DNA from: Planctomycetota bacterium
GTDB lineage: Bacteria; Planctomycetota; Planctomycetia; Gemmatales; Gemmataceae
DNA length: 55,013 bases
Direction: 5' to 3'
NCBI GenBank assembly: GCA_021781415.1
Contig: JAJXWW010000126.1
Coordinates: forward strand, 1-55,013
The translations under genes and the position numbers were made by a program. Positions 32,177-40,891 of the stretch are shown one piece after another (the first letter of the stretch is position 1; every line of letters begins with the position of its first letter). The notes under the pieces were generated by a model. It saw nothing but the letters and a program-made list of their open reading frames with translations, was not told where the DNA came from and did no database searches.

Positions 32177-35100
32177 ATGCCTGCCGCCAAACGTCCGATC
32201 TTGGATGCGACTCAACTCCAACAGCGTCTCGCCGGGCTTCGTCGCCGGCTTCGTTTGGTGGCCACGATTCGCGGCGTCGGCTTTCTCGTGTCGGTTGTGT
32301 TGGCGGCGGGAGTCGCTGCCGGTTTGCTCGATTGGCAATGGCATCTACCGGCCTTGGTGCGGGCCACGATTCTCGTCGCCTCGCTGACCGCCGGGATTGT
32401 TATCTCGTATCGCTATCTCTTTCGTCCTCTCAGCGCGCCGAGCGACGATCTCAGTTTGGCGCTGCGCGTCGAGGACAAGTATCCGGCGCTCAACGACGCG
32501 CTGGCCAGCACGGTGCAATTCTTGGAACGCGACCAGTCGTCGGCCTCGTCGTCGTCGGCGCTCGAGCGCGAAGCGGTGAAGTTTGCCTTGGGCCGTGCCG
32601 CGGGTTGCGATTTTCTAGGGGTGATCGACAAGCGAGGTGTTCGGTGGGCCGGGCTATCCGGCGGCGCGTTCGTGGCACTGACGCTGACGCTGATCTTGTT
32701 GTCGCCTCGCTTGGCGGCAACGGCCTTCATGCGACTGGCCCATCCGTTCGGCGGCATCGATTGGCCGAAGAAGACGCAATTGGTTCTCGACGAGCCGAGG
32801 TTGCGCATCGGTCGTAACGAGGGATTTGAGGTGCGCGGTCGAGTATCCGGCGTCATACCCCCGCAAGCCACAGTCGTCTTTCGCTTCGAGGGCTATTCCA
32901 ATCTCGTCCATCACTGCGACATCAAAGTGGACGAGCAAGGTTCCGGTCAATTTCAGACCCATCTTTCGCCGGGACAAGTGGAGCGAAACTTTCACTTTCA
33001 TGTGAAAGCGAACGACGCGGTCAGTCCAGAGTATGCTGTCGCCGTCTTGGCTCCGCCGACATTGACGGCGCTGGAGGGCAATCCCTCGCCGCAGGTCCGC
33101 CTCACCTACCCGGCCTACACTCAGCTGCCCTCGCCGGAGAGGTTATCGCCGGGCAACGGGAACATCGATGCCGTCGCCGGAACCGTTGCACGGCTGCGGG
33201 CGCGCGCGGATCGTCCGCTTCGCCGCGCCTGGATCGAGTACCAACCCGAAGTGGCGGATGTCGGGCTGGCCGATCTGCTTAAGGGTATCGACGGTAGGAA
33301 ACCTTGGTGGGAAAGCGTGCCCGCCGTTCTCGACGACGACCGCCAAACCTTCGCGCTCCAGTTCACGCCCACTCGCTCCGGCAACTATGTCCTGCACTTC
33401 GAGGATGAAACGGGCTTGAGCAACACTCGTCTCTACGAGCTTCGCGTGGAGGACGATCCCGCGCCGACGGTTCGGCTCGAACGCCCCTCGCCGTCGCGCG
33501 ACATCCTACAGGTGTTGCCGGAAGCCGAATTGCCTCTGGAGTTGATTGCCGACGATCCCCGCTATGCCGTTCGTTCGGTGTACCTCGAATATCGAACGGG
33601 CCGCGATGAGCCGTGGCGACGCTTATATCTGTACGAACCCGCCGACGGTCCCGCGCCGCTGCTGTCGCCTTGGACCGGCACGGCCTTCCTCGCCGGACCC
33701 GCGCTCCCAGTGCGGCTGCGGCGCTTCGATTTTCACCAAAAACTGTGCTTGACGTCGCTGCGCCGAGTCGGCGGCGGCTCTTTGAAGGAAGAAGACAGCG
33801 TTTTCCTGCGCGTCTGCGCCGACGACTACGACGATGTTTCACCGGACAAAATGCCCGGACGCAGCCCGGAAGTCGAACTGCAGATCGTCGGGCGCAACGC
33901 GCTGGAAATCGTTCTCAATCGAGAACAGGCCGCCATTCAACAAGAGTTAGTGCGCGCGCGCGAACAAGAGCGCGAAGCGATCCGAAAAGTGGCCGAAGTC
34001 GAAAGTCGGCTGAAGAAGGGCGAGAAACTCACTGACGCGGATCGGGAAAAGCTGCTGCAAGCCGAGAAATCGCAACTTCAAATCCGCGAGCGCGTCGGCG
34101 GCGAAAAAGAGGGGCTGCGCTCGGACGTGAAGCGCATCCTCGACGCGCTAAAACAAAACCGCTTGGACAAGTCCGCCGCTCAAGAGCGCATGACCGACGT
34201 TGCCCGCGAACTGAATCGCCTGGCGGAAAACGAATTGCAACAGATCGAACCGCGTCTCACCGAGGCGAGGCAGCTGGCCGAGCAACTCGAAGATAAAGCT
34301 CGCGAAGAGCGCAAGAGACAGCTCGAAGCGCGGGCAAAAGAGGCGGAGAAAGAGGCGGCTGTATCGGAACAGATGGCCGAGCGGCGCGAGCGCGAAGCCG
34401 CCGATTCCGAGAAGAAAGCCGAACGCAGCGCCACCGAAAACGACAGAACGCGCGAGATGCAAGAAGCGAAAAGGCAGCGCCAACGCGCCGAGGAATTGCG
34501 CCAACGCGCCAAAGAATTACAACGCCAGGCCGAGGGCGATCGACGGGACGCTCAACGAGTGCCCGATCCAGACAAACCGCGCCAGAACCTTACCGATGCC
34601 CGCAAGTCGCAAGAGGAGGTCGAAAAGACTATCAACGATCTGTTAACGCGCCGTTTGGAGCCGTGGACCAGCTCGCACGAGATCAAGGGCGAGGCCAATC
34701 GGCTGCTCGAGGAACAGAAACGGCTGCAAGCCGAGAGTGAAAAACTGAACGAGCGGGAACAGAAGGAAGGGGCCGCCGGCAAAATGCCTTCCGAATTGAC
34801 TGCGCCGCAACGGGCCGAGTTGGAGAACCTTCGAGACGGCCAACGAAAGCTAGAGGAGCGAACGCGGCAATTATTGGAGAAAATGGTGCGCGTCGCCGAC
34901 GGACGCGAGGAAAAAGATCCGGAGACGGCTCGCGAATTGAACGAAGCGGCCAAGGAAGCGCAGAAAGACAACCTCGTCGATTCGCTGCGCGAGGCGCGGG
35001 CGCGGATCGAGCAAAACAACTTGAACGGCGCACGCGAGAAGCAAGAAGACGCAAAACGCGATCTCAAAAAGCTGGTGAAGAACTTGGAGGACCGTCGCGA

Positions 35101-36211
35101 GGCCGAATTGGATCGCTTGGCCAAGAAATTGCGCGAGAAAGAAAAAGAGTTGGACGATTTGGTCCGAGAACAGGAAGAGCTAAAGAAAAAGACCAAGGAG
35201 GCCGGCGAGATCGGCGATCCGGGCAAGCGCGAGGAAGAGCTGAAGCGCTTGGCGAAACGACAACAAGAACTGAGGAAAAAGGCCGACGATATGGTTCGCC
35301 AACTGACGCGGATGCGTGCGTCGCGGGCGGGACAATCGCTCGCCGCGGCCGGCGAACAGATGGCTGGAGCGGGCGAGCGGATGAACGACGGACAGAAGGG
35401 CGAGGACGAACAAGAGGAGACCTTGGAACGCCTCAACGAGGCGCAGCGCGAATTGCAGCGGGCGCGCAAGGATGCCGAAGAAGAACTGGGACGCGAGCAA
35501 ATAACCCGTTTGGCCGATCTCATTCGTCCATTGAAGGAGAGACAAGATGCCCTCAACGCCGACGCCGCGCGCACGCAGGAGAACGTCCAGCGCAAGGGCA
35601 AGTGGGATCGCGCCCTTCGCGGCGACTATCTTCGCAAGAGCGAGGCCCAGAAAGGACTGGGAGCGGAGACGTTGGAATTGGGCGAGAAGCGCCTTAGCCA
35701 CGCGCCGGTCTTTGCTCGGCTCATGCGCCGCGCCGGCGAAGCGATGAACGATGCCGGCGAACGGATGAGCGCGGTCGCGAAAGAACCCGTCGATCCCAAG
35801 GAGCTGCCGGACGCTCCGACGGCTCGTCTCCAACAGACGGCGCAACGACGCTTGACCCAAGTGGTCGATGCCTTGAAGGAAGCCGCCGAAAAGATGGAGT
35901 TGGCCAAGAACGATTCTGGTGGCGGTGGCGGCGAGGGAGGCGACGGCGGAGAAGGAGCGGGACGTAATGCGCCTCCCAGCGACGGCATCCCCCCGCTGGC
36001 GCAGCTCAAGCTACTGCGCGAGTTGCAGAAAGACATTAACCAGCGCACGGAGACGTTCCGCAAGGAGCATCTCGATCTGAAAGACATCGCCGAAAAAGAT
36101 CGGGCCGAATTGGAGGCGATCCGCAAGGATCAACGAGATGTGGCCGAGTTAATCGACGAACTAAACCGTCCCGCGGGTGAACCGGGCGACGCCGAAGGAG
36201 AAAAGAAATGA
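32177..36211 (+). CDS. Large membrane-anchored coiled-coil protein (DUF4175-like)
   Basis: The 1344-residue protein has three hydrophobic segments near the N-terminus (about 32-52, 62-82, 158-178), then a beta-rich ectodomain to about residue 570. From about 590 to 1220 it is almost continuous charged coiled coil, rich in Glu, Arg, Lys and Gln (for example 'EREAADSEKKAERSATENDR'). It ends with a Gly-rich linker and a helical tail. I recognise the N-terminal layout as the planctomycete DUF4175-like type but no biochemical function is established. The long coil could span the periplasm or bind another envelope structure. Its stop overlaps the next start by four bases (ATGA at 36208), so the two products are probably stoichiometric partners. 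Confidence 0.75.
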   Translation: MPAAKRPILDATQLQQRLAGLRRRLRLVATIRGVGFLVSVVLAAGVAAGLLDWQWHLPALVRATILVASLTAGIVISYRYLFRPLSAPSDDLSLALRVEDKYPALNDALASTVQFLERDQSSASSSSALEREAVKFALGRAAGCDFLGVIDKRGVRWAGLSGGAFVALTLTLILLSPRLAATAFMRLAHPFGGIDWPKKTQLVLDEPRLRIGRNEGFEVRGRVSGVIPPQATVVFRFEGYSNLVHHCDIKVDEQGSGQFQTHLSPGQVERNFHFHVKANDAVSPEYAVAVLAPPTLTALEGNPSPQVRLTYPAYTQLPSPERLSPGNGNIDAVAGTVARLRARADRPLRRAWIEYQPEVADVGLADLLKGIDGRKPWWESVPAVLDDDRQTFALQFTPTRSGNYVLHFEDETGLSNTRLYELRVEDDPAPTVRLERPSPSRDILQVLPEAELPLELIADDPRYAVRSVYLEYRTGRDEPWRRLYLYEPADGPAPLLSPWTGTAFLAGPALPVRLRRFDFHQKLCLTSLRRVGGGSLKEEDSVFLRVCADDYDDVSPDKMPGRSPEVELQIVGRNALEIVLNREQAAIQQELVRAREQEREAIRKVAEVESRLKKGEKLTDADREKLLQAEKSQLQIRERVGGEKEGLRSDVKRILDALKQNRLDKSAAQERMTDVARELNRLAENELQQIEPRLTEARQLAEQLEDKAREERKRQLEARAKEAEKEAAVSEQMAERREREAADSEKKAERSATENDRTREMQEAKRQRQRAEELRQRAKELQRQAEGDRRDAQRVPDPDKPRQNLTDARKSQEEVEKTINDLLTRRLEPWTSSHEIKGEANRLLEEQKRLQAESEKLNEREQKEGAAGKMPSELTAPQRAELENLRDGQRKLEERTRQLLEKMVRVADGREEKDPETARELNEAAKEAQKDNLVDSLREARARIEQNNLNGAREKQEDAKRDLKKLVKNLEDRREAELDRLAKKLREKEKELDDLVREQEELKKKTKEAGEIGDPGKREEELKRLAKRQQELRKKADDMVRQLTRMRASRAGQSLAAAGEQMAGAGERMNDGQKGEDEQEETLERLNEAQRELQRARKDAEEELGREQITRLADLIRPLKERQDALNADAARTQENVQRKGKWDRALRGDYLRKSEAQKGLGAETLELGEKRLSHAPVFARLMRRAGEAMNDAGERMSAVAKEPVDPKELPDAPTARLQQTAQRRLTQVVDALKEAAEKMELAKNDSGGGGGEGGDGGEGAGRNAPPSDGIPPLAQLKLLRELQKDINQRTETFRKEHLDLKDIAEKDRAELEAIRKDQRDVAELIDELNRPAGEPGDAEGEKK

Positions 36212-37257
36212 ACGGACGTTTATTGTCTCTCTTGCTCGCCGGCTCGATCTTTTGCGCCGGTCTCGTTCTCGCGCAAGATCCGCCCGGCGAGCAGGATCAG
36301 CCGCCGGCGCGTCTGAAGAAGAAGAAACCGCGCGACGACGACAAACCGTCCAAAGCCGACGAAAAGAAAATAGACGACAAAAAGGACGCCAAAAAAGATG
36401 AAAAGAAGGTGGAGCAGCCAGAACCGGAGCCGATCACTCCGCAAGAGGAAGAGAAGGAAGTGCTTCAGCGCGTGGTGAAGACCGTCCACACCGTCGGCGA
36501 CCGCCTGGCCAAGAACGATCTCGGCGAAGCCACGATGCAAAGCCAGCGAGACATTCTGAAAGATCTGGAATCGCTCATCCAACGAAACGAGAATCCCCAA
36601 GGCGGCGGGGGTGGCGGCGGAGGAGGAGGAGGAGGCGGGGGAGATCAACAAGATCAGAACAAAGAAAACAACAACGGCGGCGGCGGTCAAAACGACAAGA
36701 GTCAACAGGGCGGTTCGGGAGGAGCGGGCGGAAAGCAAGGGCAGAATCAACAAGGCGGGGGTGCGAGCGGAGGAGGAAAACAAGGAGGCGGCCAATCGCA
36801 AACCAAATCGGGAGGAGGCGACAAATCCCAGGGTTCCTCTGGATCGGGCGGAGACCGCAAGACCGGCGGCAGCGGCAAGGCCCAGGGAACGGGCGGAAAG
36901 ACTGGCTCCGGAACAAAATCGGGATCGGGATCGCGACCGGGTTCGGGCAAGTCCGGCAGCGGTAAGGAAGGCAACGGCGACAAGCCGGGTGGCAAAAACG
37001 GCAAGGGAGGCAACGGCGACAAGCCGGGTGGCAAAAACGGCAAGGGAGGCAACGGGGGCGGCGGAGGCGGACGAGACGACCGCTCCCGCGACAAGAGTGC
37101 CGATCAATACAAAGACATTTGGGGGCATCTCCCGGAAACGCTTCGCGCGCAGATGGATGCCTACTCGAATCCACAGCCGTTCATGCCCAAATACGACGAA
37201 CTGATTAAGCGCTACTACCGCACCATCGCCGAACAGGGACGCCGAAAAGGAGAGTGA
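36208..37257 (+). CDS. Exported Gly/Lys/Gln-rich protein
   Basis: The 349-residue protein has a signal peptide ('MNGRLLSLLLAGSIFCAGLV', cleavage after 'LA') and a charged Lys/Asp/Glu region. A helical segment follows ('QRVVKTVHTVGDRLAKNDLG'). A very Gly-rich low-complexity stretch (about residues 130-290) contains a perfect 13-residue tandem repeat, with unit GNGDKPGGKNGKG. The end is a conserved-looking helical patch ('DIWGHLPETLRAQMDAYSNP'). Only the two ends look ordered. GGAGAAAAG precedes its ATG, which overlaps the stop of the giant coiled-coil gene, and the next gene starts 3 bases after its own stop. The pattern suggests an envelope polymer or tether working with its neighbours. No named family was recognised. 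Confidence 0.7.
   Translation: MNGRLLSLLLAGSIFCAGLVLAQDPPGEQDQPPARLKKKKPRDDDKPSKADEKKIDDKKDAKKDEKKVEQPEPEPITPQEEEKEVLQRVVKTVHTVGDRLAKNDLGEATMQSQRDILKDLESLIQRNENPQGGGGGGGGGGGGGGDQQDQNKENNNGGGGQNDKSQQGGSGGAGGKQGQNQQGGGASGGGKQGGGQSQTKSGGGDKSQGSSGSGGDRKTGGSGKAQGTGGKTGSGTKSGSGSRPGSGKSGSGKEGNGDKPGGKNGKGGNGDKPGGKNGKGGNGGGGGGRDDRSRDKSADQYKDIWGHLPETLRAQMDAYSNPQPFMPKYDELIKRYYRTIAEQGRRKGE
36970..37047. repeat. Two exact 39-bp in-frame tandem repeats
   Basis: The unit of 13 codons (residues GNGDKPGGKNGKG) at 36970-37008 is repeated at 37009-37047, inside the Gly-rich domain of the exported protein. Identical copies at DNA level point to recent slippage or unequal crossing-over, and to a length that may vary between strains. 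Confidence 0.8.
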
Positions 37258-37260
37258 GTC

Positions 37261-38376
37261 ATGGCGACGCGCCGTCAATTTCTGTCGCGTTCGGGACTGG
37301 CATTCTTGGGGGCGGCCGGTACCTGTTTCGCATTGCCGGGCGACAATCGAGAAGAAGGCGAAGGTCGCCGAGCCGTCCCCGATGGTTCCGCTTCCAAGGG
37401 CATGGTGACCGCCAAGGCCGACGAGGCGATCGATCGCGGGCTGGCCTATTTGAGCGCGCGCTCCAACCAGCAGGGCGGTTACGGCACCGGGGGCTACACG
37501 GGCAACGTGGCCGTCACCAGCCTAGCCGCGCTGGCCTTCATGGCCCACGGCGACATGCCCCATCGTGGACCGTATGGCCGCATTATCACCAACGCCTTGA
37601 AGTTCATCCTCGCCAACGAAAACCGCGACGGCATTCACCCGGGTTTTCTGCACAATCCCAGCGGCTCGCTACACGGCCCGATGTACGGCCACGGCTTCGC
37701 CACCTTGTTTTTAGCCGAAGTGTTCGGCATGGTTCACGACAACTCACTGCGTAAGGAGCTTGACGGCGCGCTGCACCGTGCCGTCAAATTGATCCTCGAT
37801 AGCCAAAACAAGGAAGGGGGATGGCGCTACAACCCCGGCAGTCCCGACGCCGACATCTCGGTGACGATCTGCCAGATTATGGCCTTGCGCGCCGCTCGCA
37901 ACGCGGGTATCTTTGTGCCGCGATCCAAAGTGGACAAGTGTGTCGAATACGTCAAGGGCTGTCAGGATCGTCTCGGCGGCTGGTTTCGGTACATGCGTTT
38001 GGCGGGTGGCGGAGGCGGCGGGCAAGGTTTTGCGCGCACCGCCGCGGGCGTCTGCGCGTTGTACAGCGCCGGCATCTATGAGGGGCGTGAAGTCGAGTCG
38101 GGTCTGGAGTTCCTGCGGCGTTCTCGTCCGGCGGTCAACGGTTTCGGCAAGCCCGACATGCACTATTTCTACGGGCATTACTACGCCGTGCAGGCTATGT
38201 GGACGGCGGGCGGTCGCTTCTGGTCCGAATGGTTTCCGGCTGTCCGCGACGAACTGATCGCTCGGCAGGCCGTCGATGGCTCCTGGTCCGATCAGATTTG
38301 CACCCACTACGCCACCGCCATGGCCTGCATCATCCTCCAAATGCCGAATAACTATCTGCCGATCTTGCAGAAATAG
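37261..38376 (+). CDS. Tat-exported prenyltransferase/squalene-cyclase-fold repeat protein
   Basis: The 371-residue protein begins with a twin-arginine signal ('MATRRQFLSRSGLAFLGAAG'). The mature part is an alpha/alpha toroid with QW-like repeats: 'LSARSNQQGGYGTGGYTGNV', 'LDSQNKEGGWRYNPGSPDAD' and 'CQDRLGGWFRYMRLAGGGGG'. The fold is that of terpene cyclases and related proteins, but the DXDD/DCTAE cyclase motifs are not present, so catalytic cyclase activity is unlikely. It more likely acts as a binding protein in the periplasm. Its start is 3 bases after the stop of the Gly-rich gene (AAGGAG upstream), so the three genes from 32177 form one transcription unit. Confidence 0.82.
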   Translation: MATRRQFLSRSGLAFLGAAGTCFALPGDNREEGEGRRAVPDGSASKGMVTAKADEAIDRGLAYLSARSNQQGGYGTGGYTGNVAVTSLAALAFMAHGDMPHRGPYGRIITNALKFILANENRDGIHPGFLHNPSGSLHGPMYGHGFATLFLAEVFGMVHDNSLRKELDGALHRAVKLILDSQNKEGGWRYNPGSPDADISVTICQIMALRAARNAGIFVPRSKVDKCVEYVKGCQDRLGGWFRYMRLAGGGGGGQGFARTAAGVCALYSAGIYEGREVESGLEFLRRSRPAVNGFGKPDMHYFYGHYYAVQAMWTAGGRFWSEWFPAVRDELIARQAVDGSWSDQICTHYATAMACIILQMPNNYLPILQK

Positions 38377-38405
38377 GAGACGAGGCGACGCCGCAAGCCC
38401 CGATT

Positions 38406-40604
38406 CTACGATCGCGAGCCGAGCAAAATCACGGACGAGCGAGGCGACATGATATAATGATCCGACGGTTTCAGGACCACGGCTTCGCGTTCCTCGACGA
38501 TGTCCTCCGGCGACGGCAGACTGGTATCGACCAAGCGTTTCCAATGGCCATGACACACCGGCAGATTGAAGTGCTGGCTCTCCCAATGCGAATTGAAGAG
38601 GACATATAAATCCGGATGAGCGTGTCCGCGGCGCAAGTGAAAGGCTAACGTGCGCGAGTGTCCGGTCCAATCCGGCTCGCCAATTTTGACGCCGTGCCAA
38701 CCGACGCGGTCCACGAATTGTTCTCGGCTCAGTGTGAAGTAATTCTTGCGCAGAGCAATCATCATTCGTGTGAAGCGAGTAAGGCCCGCGTTTTTCTTTA
38801 ACAGCGTCCAATCGACCCAAGAAACCTCATTGTCTTGACAGTAGGCATTGTTGTTGCCGCGCTGGGTGCGCGCGAACTCGTCGCCCATGAGGAGAAACGG
38901 AACCCCCTGTGAAATCAGCAACAAGGTGAAATAATTGCGCATCTGTCGCTGGCGCACGGCATTGATGAATTCGTTGTCGGTCGGTCCTTCGTGGCCGTAG
39001 TTGCAACAGTACCCCGAGTCCCAGCCGTCGCGGTTGTTTTCCCCGTTGGCTTCGTTGTGTTTACCGTTGTAGCCGACGAGATCGTGCAGCGTGAAGCCGT
39101 CGTGGCAGGTGATGAAATTGACGGAATGATTGGACGGGCGAGCGGCATCGCCATAGAGATCGAGACTGCCGCAAATCCGCTTGGCGACACACGCGGTGGC
39201 TCCGGCATCGCCTCGAATGAAGCGGCGCACGTCGTCTCGGAACATACCGTTCAACTCGGCCCAACGACCCCAACTGGGAAACTTGCCCATGCGCGACAAC
39301 CCCGCCGCGTCCCACGCCTCGGCAATCAATTTCACTCCGGACAGCAGCGGATGTTCGGCGATGTGATGGAGGAGCGGTGGGTCGTCGAGAACTTGTCCGT
39401 TCGCCCCGCGCGAGAGAATGGCGGCGAGATCGAAGCGAAAGCCATCGACGTGCATTTCCGTCACCCACTCGACGAGACTATCGAGGATGTGATCGCGCAC
39501 GAGAGGATGATTGCAGTGGAACGTGTTGCCGCAGCCGGAGAAATTATAATAGCGTCCTTCTTTGTCCAACATATAGTATTGCGAGTTATCCAATCCGCGA
39601 TAGCTGAGCGTGGGACCGTTCTCGTTGCCCTCGGCGGTGTGATTGTAGACCACATCGAGAATGATTTCGAGTCCCGCCTTATGAAACGCCCTAACCATCT
39701 CCTTGAACTCGCGCACCTGCTGGCCCGCCCTGGCTGCATAAGCGGCCTTGGGAGCGAAGAACGACAAGGGCGAGTAGCCCCAATAATTAAATAGGATTTC
39801 TCCCGTCAACGGATTGCGGCGCGCGTGTTCGAACTCGTCGAACTCGAACACTGGCATCAATTGTACCGCCGTCACGCCGAGCGATTTCAAATAGGGGATC
39901 TTCTCGATCAACCCCAGATACGTTCCGGGACGATCGACCCCGGACGAATCGTGGCGCGTGAAGCCGCGCACGTGCAACTCGTAGACGATGGTGTGTGCCA
40001 TGGGAGTTCGGGGCGGCATATCGCCTTGCCAATCGAAACGACTGTCCACAATGCGGCCGCGGCGCGTCAACCGCGCCGACGGCTGGCCGAGCGGTGTCTC
40101 GCACTGTCCCCAGCGGGTGTTGCCGCTCAGCGCTCGGGCATAGGGATCGAGTACCACCACGGACGGATCGAAACGATGCCCAGACTTCGGCGCGTTGGGG
40201 CCATCCACGCGATAGCCGTAGAGATAGTCGGAACTCAAATTCTGGACGAAGATGTGCCAGACATCGCCCGTCTTATTCGTGGCGGAATCGAGCGGGATCT
40301 CGGCAACGGGTTCTTCGCGCCCCTCGCGGAACAGGACCAATCGAACGGCCTGTGCGTGGCGCGTGAAAACGGCAAAGTTGACGCCATCGGCATGTAGCGT
40401 GGCACCAAATGGACGACAACAACCGCGCCGCGTCGAGAAACGCGGCGTCGGTGGAGCCAGTCTCGAAACCGACAGACTTTGCCCTCGCTCTTGTTTGAGT
40501 AGCGAAGAGACGGTGACTTGGCCGAGCATGGCAGACCCCGTGAGATGGGCAAAGAATTCAGCGGCCCGTAGCGCGCCGCTCTCGATTCTCATATCGGAAA
40601 TCAT
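38406..40604 (-). CDS. glgX: Glycogen debranching enzyme (GlgX-like isoamylase)
   Basis: The 732-residue GH13 enzyme hydrolyses alpha-1,6 branches of glycogen-like glucans in the cytoplasm. An N-terminal CBM48 domain ('FGATLHADGVNFAVFTRHAQ') precedes the (beta/alpha)8 barrel. That barrel has the motifs 'LDVVYNHTAEGNENGPTLSY', the nucleophile Asp in 'VDGFRFDLAAIL', the acid Glu in 'LIAEAWDAAG' and 'NFITCHDGFTLHDLV'. 'GVPFLLMGDEFARTQRGNNN' and the C-terminal beta domain complete the family. The exact start is uncertain: ATG 40604 lacks a Shine-Dalgarno sequence and ATG 40529 (MLGQVTV) is the alternative. It is the downstream end of a minus-strand alpha-glucan gene cluster. Confidence 0.93.
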   Translation of the reverse strand: MISDMRIESGALRAAEFFAHLTGSAMLGQVTVSSLLKQERGQSLSVSRLAPPTPRFSTRRGCCRPFGATLHADGVNFAVFTRHAQAVRLVLFREGREEPVAEIPLDSATNKTGDVWHIFVQNLSSDYLYGYRVDGPNAPKSGHRFDPSVVVLDPYARALSGNTRWGQCETPLGQPSARLTRRGRIVDSRFDWQGDMPPRTPMAHTIVYELHVRGFTRHDSSGVDRPGTYLGLIEKIPYLKSLGVTAVQLMPVFEFDEFEHARRNPLTGEILFNYWGYSPLSFFAPKAAYAARAGQQVREFKEMVRAFHKAGLEIILDVVYNHTAEGNENGPTLSYRGLDNSQYYMLDKEGRYYNFSGCGNTFHCNHPLVRDHILDSLVEWVTEMHVDGFRFDLAAILSRGANGQVLDDPPLLHHIAEHPLLSGVKLIAEAWDAAGLSRMGKFPSWGRWAELNGMFRDDVRRFIRGDAGATACVAKRICGSLDLYGDAARPSNHSVNFITCHDGFTLHDLVGYNGKHNEANGENNRDGWDSGYCCNYGHEGPTDNEFINAVRQRQMRNYFTLLLISQGVPFLLMGDEFARTQRGNNNAYCQDNEVSWVDWTLLKKNAGLTRFTRMMIALRKNYFTLSREQFVDRVGWHGVKIGEPDWTGHSRTLAFHLRRGHAHPDLYVLFNSHWESQHFNLPVCHGHWKRLVDTSLPSPEDIVEEREAVVLKPSDHYIMSPRSSVILLGSRS

Positions 40605-40891
40605 AGGTCGGAAGATCGGAGGCTCGATGGCAAATTTCTCAGTCGATGTCGCTCCAAATCCCCCAAACCATCAGAATGGTGACCCGTACTCCGTCTGAGG
40701 CGATAAACCGGGGTGTTGCCGTAAACAGAGCGGATTGCGTCGATTCTTCGGCCCGACCCTGGAGATCGAGTCTTTACCATGAAAGCGGCGCTCAAGACAA
40801 CACGGTTCTCTGTCTCTCGAGATATGCGGCGCGCCGCCACGCGACCCTTAACGCTCTGGCCCGCGAACCGGCCGCGGAAGAGTCGGTTCGC

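Noticed and set aside
34552..35601. Ser/Cys-rich minus-strand frame inside the coiled-coil gene
   Set aside because: The Glu/Lys/Arg-rich codons of the coiled coil generate Ser/Phe/Leu runs on the other strand; no start signal or motif supports it.
36601..37050. Gly-rich region as a possible ice-nucleation or silk-like protein
   Set aside because: The repeats are irregular apart from one 39-bp duplication, and composition alone does not support such a specific function.
38454..38459. TATAAT-like sequence near the 3' end of the glgX-like gene
   Set aside because: It lies inside coding sequence with no -35 partner and no gene starting behind it.
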